The translations under genes and the position numbers were made by a program. A model generated the notes under the pieces. That model worked only from the letters and a program-made list of their open reading frames with translations, was not told the origin of the DNA and did no database searches. 8,739 nucleotides of DNA from Scatosoma sp045656625 (GTDB lineage: Bacteria; Bacillota; Clostridia; Christensenellales; Borkfalkiaceae): NCBI GenBank assembly GCA_045656625.1, contig JAZORL010000073.1:1-8739 (forward strand), in the 5' to 3' direction. Of the stretch, positions 5,785-8,739 are shown piece after piece (position 1 is the stretch's first letter; each line of letters starts with the position of its first letter).

Positions 5785-7013
5785 TAGAGTTCCACCCCAT
5801 TCAATTTCAAAAGCTCTCTTGCCGATTCTACGCTGTCTACGCCCGTCTTATTTTTAATGGGCGCAAATTCCTTTTCTCGTACGACTTCGTAGGGAAGTAC
5901 GCTACCCATAAGCTTGATTAAGTCTACCGCAAGCGTTTCAAATTTTTTGCCGTTTTCCTTTTCGGGCTTTCTCGTCACGCCGTCTTCGCAAAGACATTCA
6001 ATCTTCTTTTCAACGATGTGCACGGGAATTTTCTTATCCACGATTTCTTCAAGCTTTGCAAGGCTGAAAAGATAATTCATAATAACACCGTAGCTATACA
6101 CGAGGTCGCCGTTTTCATCACGCTCGTTCGCCATTTCGTCCGTAAGCTCGTAATATTCAATGATGTCGGGCTGATCTCCGTCCTTGCACAAAACACCCAC
6201 CTTTTCATAAGGGTTGGTTTTGAAAATCGCTTTTGCCCCGCAGTTTACCTTGCTTTCAATCGTCGCCCCTACGAATACGGGATCGGCAATCCGTTGAAGT
6301 ACGTTGTCCACCGCATAGATATTTAACCATTCCACGCCGCGTTTATGCAAATCTTCGCAAAGCCCCGCTCTTTGTAAGGACGCAAACCAACCGCCGTTGC
6401 CGTTGGGCGAAAGCGCAGGCATATCCTTTCTTTCAAGAATAATTTTGCCGTCGTAGTCAACAGCAGGCGCCATATCTTGCTTGAAGAACTTCACCTCCGT
6501 TTCAGGATACCCGAAATAATGATGTTCCTTCCAAAAGCTCGTCGTTTGCGCATGGTTTTTGTCGCTCGTCATAATGTACAAAGGCACAATCGCGCCACAC
6601 TTTTCATTGACTTCCTGCAAGTTGCGCATTTGTTGCTCGAAAATATAGAGGGGTTTCGTCAAACCGATATCGTATGCGCCCTTCGGGCCGTCCACGCCAA
6701 GACGAGTACCCATACCGCCCGCAAGCAAAACCGCCGCAACCTTACCCTCTTTAATCGCTTGCACGCCGATTTCTTCAAACTCCGTCTTTCTTGCCTCGAT
6801 TGCCGAAAGTCGAAGCCCCGAAATGGGAGAAATCGCACGGTCTTTACCGCTCATATCCACGGGGTTTGCAAGGTCTTCCTCAAAGCTCCAATTGATATTT
6901 TCAATCGCGCCGAGAAGGTTTGCCTTTTCTTCCGCCGTCAATTCGTCGTAATATTTCAAAAGTTGCAATTGTCCTTTTTGCGCAAGAAGCGCTTTTGCCT
7001 GTTCAAAAGTCAT
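5784..7013 (-). CDS. UDP-sugar pyrophosphorylase of the eukaryotic-like UDPGP/UAP family
   Basis: The 409-residue enzyme should join UTP and a sugar 1-phosphate to give a UDP-sugar and pyrophosphate in the cytoplasm. The nucleotide-binding signature LLAGGMGTRLGVDGPKG lies at 96-112, followed by PLYIMTSDKNH (144-154), SPNGNGGWFASL (202-213), NIYAVDNVLQRIADPVF (231-247) and EYYELTDEM (286-294). Near the C-terminus KKFETLAVDLIKL (356-368) and REKEFAPIKN (379-388) match the UAP1-type ending rather than that of GalU. This group includes UDP-GlcNAc and UDP-glucose/galactose enzymes; I cannot decide the sugar. It is unrelated in sequence to the usual bacterial GalU and bifunctional GlmU. The ATG at 7013 has AAGGAG 7 nt upstream. 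It leads a two-gene operon with the small gene at 5431-5784, driven by the promoter at 7043-7071. Confidence 0.9.
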   Translation of the reverse strand: MTFEQAKALLAQKGQLQLLKYYDELTAEEKANLLGAIENINWSFEEDLANPVDMSGKDRAISPISGLRLSAIEARKTEFEEIGVQAIKEGKVAAVLLAGGMGTRLGVDGPKGAYDIGLTKPLYIFEQQMRNLQEVNEKCGAIVPLYIMTSDKNHAQTTSFWKEHHYFGYPETEVKFFKQDMAPAVDYDGKIILERKDMPALSPNGNGGWFASLQRAGLCEDLHKRGVEWLNIYAVDNVLQRIADPVFVGATIESKVNCGAKAIFKTNPYEKVGVLCKDGDQPDIIEYYELTDEMANERDENGDLVYSYGVIMNYLFSLAKLEEIVDKKIPVHIVEKKIECLCEDGVTRKPEKENGKKFETLAVDLIKLMGSVLPYEVVREKEFAPIKNKTGVDSVESARELLKLNGVEL

Positions 7014-7042
7014 AACAATACTCCTTATTTTTTACTGCGTAT

Positions 7043-7071
7043 ATTGTATCAAATTTTTGTGCGCTTTGCAA
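7043..7071 (-). promoter_or_regulatory. Promoter of the UDP-sugar pyrophosphorylase operon
   Basis: TTGCAA (7071-7066) and TACAAT (7048-7043) on the minus strand are separated by 17 nt, and the -10 is extended by TG (TGATACAAT). The predicted start near 7036 gives a leader of about 22 nt containing the AAGGAG site. Confidence 0.82.
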
Positions 7072-7112
7072 TACTTTTTCAAAAAAATCCAACCGCAATT
7101 CTTTCTTATTTT

Positions 7113-7129
7113 TGTGAAATTCTTTCACA
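7113..7129. promoter_or_regulatory. Perfect dyad upstream of the pyrophosphorylase promoter, possible operator
   Basis: TGTGAAA and TTTCACA form a perfect 7-bp inverted repeat around TTC, about 42 bp upstream of the -35 box. A second, perfect 12-bp palindrome, GCACATTTGTGC, lies at 7156-7167. The stretch 7072-7191 has no gene. These could be protein-binding sites, but I recognise no named regulator, and short AT-rich dyads also occur by chance. Confidence 0.35.
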
Positions 7130-7191
7130 GGCATTTCTTTATGAAATTTTCCCACGCACATTTGTGCACTTGTACATATCTATATTTTAAC

Positions 7192-7221
7192 AAAAAAAGG
7201 AGCTTACTGCAAGCCCCTTTT
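7192..7221 (-). terminator. Terminator overlapping the end of the ECF S gene
   Basis: In the transcript AAAAGGGGCUU (7221-7211) pairs with AAGCUCCUUUU (7205-7195) over 11 bp with one G-U wobble, followed by a T-rich tract to 7192. The 5' arm is built from the last codons of the ECF S gene and the stop codon lies between the arms. Confidence 0.8.
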
Positions 7222-7782
7222 ACTCAATCGAAACGCCTTTACCAAGGGTAAAAGCAAAAATCCAACCGTCACTCCCGTGCAACCGATTTGCGGAAACATA
7301 ACGGGCAAGGACAATACAAAATACTTCTTTGTTTCTTCCCAACCGTACCCAAGCCAAAAGGGAGTAATCAGGTTATCAAGCATAGAAAATAAAGCGGTAC
7401 ACACGCAAGCAATTACAACAAGCCACCAAAGGTTTAACGAAGGGCGTTTCACAATCCTACCCAATAACCCAAAAAGCGAGGTCAAAAAATTAAAGTAAAG
7501 CAGATACAACGCCAAAACCGACGGCACAAACCCGAAAACGAGCTGCCGAAGCAAAGAAAACGCCGTCGCAGCGAGCGTCCCCCTACAAACACCGAAAGCA
7601 AAGGCATAGGAAACGAATAGAACGGTGACAACTTCCAGCCCTGGAATCATAGCAAATACAAGCTGTGCCGCAATTACGAGCGCGACAAAAACCGCCACGT
7701 AGGCAATTTCCTTGCTCGTGCGCAGCGCTCTTTGTTTGACGGTCTTTCGCTGTGTTTGTATTTGTCCATTTTGACTATTCAA
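7204..7782 (-). CDS. ECF transporter S component, likely for cobalamin or a related cofactor (CblT-like)
   Basis: This integral membrane protein of about 192 residues has six hydrophobic segments (about 25-45, 49-65, 72-88, 91-107, 117-135, 155-182). The N-terminal pattern RTSKEIAYVAVFVALVIAAQ, then IPGLEVVTVLFVSYAFAFG, is typical of ECF S subunits, and the E-V-V-T element resembles the CblT-type group. Substrate assignment depends on context: it follows a DUF4430 lipoprotein gene by 24 nt, in a transcript led by a cobalamin-riboswitch-like sequence. No ECF ATPase or T component is nearby. No in-frame ATG exists before residue 45, so I use the TTG at 7782; a G-rich AGGGGG lies about 10 nt upstream. 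That start region is part of the repeat shared with the DUF4430 leader. Transport is solid; the substrate is tentative. Confidence 0.8.
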   Translation of the reverse strand: MNSQNGQIQTQRKTVKQRALRTSKEIAYVAVFVALVIAAQLVFAMIPGLEVVTVLFVSYAFAFGVCRGTLAATAFSLLRQLVFGFVPSVLALYLLYFNFLTSLFGLLGRIVKRPSLNLWWLVVIACVCTALFSMLDNLITPFWLGYGWEETKKYFVLSLPVMFPQIGCTGVTVGFLLLPLVKAFRLSKRGLQ

Positions 7783-7798
7783 CGCGTACCTGCCCCCT
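7775..7798 (-). repeat. Dispersed motif copy 2, at the start of the ECF S gene
   Basis: Bases 7777-7798 match 8397-8418 at 21 of 22 positions in the same orientation, and 7775-7789 match 4085-4099 exactly over 15 nt. On the minus strand the shared core reads GTACGCGTTGAATAG. Here the repeat holds both the putative ribosome binding site and the TTG start codon. Unlike the other two copies, it does not have a 3' arm that would close a hairpin around GUUGAAU. Confidence 0.75.
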
Positions 7799-7806
7799 GC
7801 GTTTGA

Positions 7807-8220
7807 TTAAAATTCTTGATATACCCAAACGTACGCTTCACCCGATTTTACGATCAAGCTATCCGCACCGACGCTCGCGCTACCGAGCGTTTCGCCGTTA
7901 TATTCGTATTCCCCCCACGCCGTATTCGAGTTTTCTTGATCCGACGTATAAAGCATCCAGCAGGGATTATAATCCAAATCGTTTTCCGTGCCGTTGATTT
8001 CCACAATCATACCGTCCTTTATTTTATAAGAAAACTCTCCGTCTTCTTCCTTTTCCGACATTACTTGCAAAAGCGTCTTCCCTGCCGCACTCTCGTCCGC
8101 CACGATCACGAGCGGCTCTACCCCGTCCGCACTCTTGCCGCACGCAAAGAACCAAACGGACGAAAGAGCAGCCGTCAAAACGAGCAACAAGCTTACCATC
8201 ACTTTACGAAAAACTTTCAT
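7807..8220 (-). CDS. DUF4430-domain lipoprotein
   Basis: The 137-residue product begins with a lysine-containing n-region and a hydrophobic core (about 8-25) ending in WFFAC, so Cys27 is the probable lipidation site; the residue at -3 is Phe, which is not ideal for a lipobox. The mature part carries a DUF4430 domain: GKTLLQVMSEKEEDGEFSY, then NPCWMLYTSDQ, and a C-terminal GADSLIVKSGEAYVWVYQEF with the expected final W-x-Y. DUF4430 domains occur in cobalamin-binding proteins such as transcobalamin-like modules and in bacterial surface proteins near cofactor transporters. I chose the ATG at 8220, since the GTG at 8232 overlaps the AAGGAG Shine-Dalgarno. The ECF S gene follows by 24 nt in the same frame. 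A surface cofactor-capture role for the ECF importer is the likely reading. Lgt and LspA encoded at the left of the window would mature it. Confidence 0.82.
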   Translation of the reverse strand: MKVFRKVMVSLLLVLTAALSSVWFFACGKSADGVEPLVIVADESAAGKTLLQVMSEKEEDGEFSYKIKDGMIVEINGTENDLDYNPCWMLYTSDQENSNTAWGEYEYNGETLGSASVGADSLIVKSGEAYVWVYQEF

Positions 8221-8237
8221 TTTTTTCGTCACTCCTT

Positions 8238-8278
8238 AAAAAATATTTCCCGAAAACAAGCTCTTGCTTTCGGGAAAT
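8238..8278 (-). terminator. Leader terminator/attenuator in front of the DUF4430 gene
   Basis: The transcript can form a 15-bp stem (AUUUCCCGAAAGCAA, 8278-8264, with UUGUUUUCGGGAAAU, 8259-8245; one G-U) with a GAGC loop, followed directly by AUUUUUU. The AAGGAG ribosome binding site of the DUF4430 gene starts right after the U tract. A terminator this close to its gene, behind a structured leader, is the usual form of a transcriptional riboswitch or attenuator. Confidence 0.85.
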
Positions 8279-8293
8279 GGTATGCGAAAATCT

Positions 8294-8312
8294 CCGCTTC
8301 TTTTTCAAGCGG
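8294..8312 (-). ncRNA. Leader hairpin between the riboswitch-like element and the terminator
   Basis: CCGCUU and AAGCGG pair perfectly around a 7-nt loop in the DUF4430 leader. The stem can be extended after an internal loop by UGCG with CGCA (8283-8286). It may belong to the expression platform. No protein can be assigned to 8221-8362. Confidence 0.5.
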
Positions 8313-8362
8313 TACGCAACGCCTTTCCGCCCGTCCGCAGAAAATTGTCCTCTAAAACGCGC

Positions 8363-8414
8363 GGCAGGTCTCCCGGCTTACAACGCCCTTGTATGCATTC
8401 AACGCATACCTGCC
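8363..8414 (-). ncRNA. Short cobalamin-riboswitch-like element (core missing)
   Basis: The 3' part reads GUAAGCCGGGAGACCUGCC, which matches the conserved 3' box of cobalamin riboswitches (AAGyCaGGAGACCUGCC). Its ACCUGCC (8369-8363) pairs perfectly over 7 bp with GGCAGGU (8414-8408), as in the closing stem. Between them a P2-like hairpin (GUAUGC/GCAUAC) and AAGGG are present, but the GGGAA, GGUG and GCCACUG core of about 130-150 nt is absent; the element is only about 52 nt long. It is therefore either a decayed riboswitch or a reduced variant. The downstream DUF4430-ECF S operon fits a corrinoid link. Cobalamin recognition is not shown by what remains. Confidence 0.5.
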
Positions 8415-8418
8415 CCCT
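8397..8418 (-). repeat. Dispersed motif copy 3, in the DUF4430 leader
   Basis: On the minus strand this carries GGGGGCAGGTATGCG followed by TTGAAT, matching 7777-7798 with one C/T difference. Its GUUGAAU (8403-8397) is the loop of a 6-bp hairpin, GUAUGC (8409-8404) with GCAUAC (8396-8391). It also forms the 5' side of the riboswitch-like element. Confidence 0.75.
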
Positions 8419-8445
8419 TTCTTTTTTCTATTTTTCTAAAAATTT

Positions 8446-8739
8446 TCACGCCACGGCGGCATACAGCGCGCCGCCGATACACAGCGCGCTCTCGTCAAAG
8501 CGTGCCTTGGGATGGTGCAAGGGATATTCATAGCCTTTTCGGCTATCCCCTGCCGCCAACGCCAGCATAACGGACGGCACTTCGCGGCTGATATAGGCAA
8601 AATCCTCCGAGCCGCCTTTTTCGCCGCTATTCTCCATATCCTTAGAAGAAAACACGCTTGCTTTGCCCAACAATTCCCCCGCCGCAGTCAGGGCAAGCGC
8701 GGATAGCTTTTTATCATTTAGCAAGGACGGACAGCCGCC
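8446..8739 (-). CDS. M20-family metallopeptidase/amidohydrolase, C-terminal part (cut by window edge)
   Basis: Ninety-seven C-terminal residues are visible; the frame is open to the window edge and the start lies outside. Residues include GGCPSLLND near the edge, matching the GxPxxxND pattern in M20 amidohydrolases, then GGSEDFAYISREVPSVMLALAAG, and YPLHHPKARFDESALCIGGALYAA at the end. SEDF carries the conserved Glu-Asp-Phe, and the His of LHHP is the late zinc ligand in the family. M20D amidohydrolases remove acyl or amide groups from amino acids or peptides; the substrate cannot be told from this part. No hairpin terminator follows the stop, and the gap to the DUF4430 leader is short and AT-rich with no clear promoter, so readthrough transcription into that leader is possible. 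Confidence 0.9.
   Translation of the reverse strand, partial: GGCPSLLNDKKLSALALTAAGELLGKASVFSSKDMENSGEKGGSEDFAYISREVPSVMLALAAGDSRKGYEYPLHHPKARFDESALCIGGALYAAVA

Noticed and set aside
6477..7190. Plus-strand open frame of 237 codons
   Set aside because: It is mostly antisense to the pyrophosphorylase gene, and its end crosses the promoter and intergenic dyads; no domain is visible.
8230..8232. GTG start for the DUF4430 gene
   Set aside because: The GTG overlaps the AAGGAG site; the ATG 12 nt downstream is properly spaced from it.
8363..8400. Full-length cobalamin riboswitch
   Set aside because: Only the 3' box and outer stem are present; the upstream sequence that should hold the core is the end of the M20 peptidase gene.

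Overview
This window looks like chromosomal DNA from a Gram-positive, low-to-mid-GC Clostridia-type Firmicute. The signs are canonical AAGGAG ribosome binding sites, TTGaca/TATAAT promoters, a tetrahydrofolate (THF) riboswitch in front of a substrate-binding (S) subunit of an energy-coupling factor (ECF) importer, DUF421/DUF4363 membrane proteins, and very tight gene packing. I cannot name a species. There is no phage, IS element, tRNA, rRNA or CRISPR array. Both ends cut genes: an RluD-type pseudouridine synthase on the left and an M20 metallopeptidase on the right.

Left block (1-3396, minus strand): lgt, pncB, lspA and an rluD-like gene form one translationally coupled operon, with start/stop overlaps of 4, 4 and 8 nt. 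A strong extended -10 promoter drives it, and its -35 box lies inside the terminator hairpin of the preceding gene. Lgt and LspA are two consecutive enzymes of lipoprotein maturation; a nicotinate salvage gene sits between them.

Folate block (3433-4250, minus strand): a FolT-like ECF S component is preceded by a promoter, a well-matched THF riboswitch aptamer and a hairpin that exactly covers the Shine-Dalgarno sequence. The arrangement predicts translational shut-off when reduced folate is abundant. Divergently, on the plus strand (4292-5366), a DUF421 protein and a DUF4363 protein form a two-gene membrane operon ending in a probably bidirectional terminator.

Sugar-nucleotide block (5431-7071, minus strand): a eukaryotic-like UDP-sugar pyrophosphorylase (UAP/UDPGP family) is coupled by TAATG to a small unrecognised helical protein, under its own extended -10 promoter.

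Cobalamin-like block (7192-8445, minus strand): a DUF4430 lipoprotein and an ECF S component form an operon. The leader has a 3' box like that of cobalamin riboswitches, but the catalogue core (P3-P6) is missing. A strong terminator hairpin lies just before the ribosome binding site. DUF4430 plus ECF S plus this leader suggests uptake of a corrinoid or related cofactor.

The most interesting unexplained signal is a short motif, GTAYGCGTTGAAT, found three times on the minus strand: in the folT-like leader, in the DUF4430 leader and at the start of the second ECF S gene. In the two leaders its loop sequence GUUGAAU is closed by stems whose 3' arms differ but still pair. It may be a shared structured RNA element of vitamin-transport leaders.
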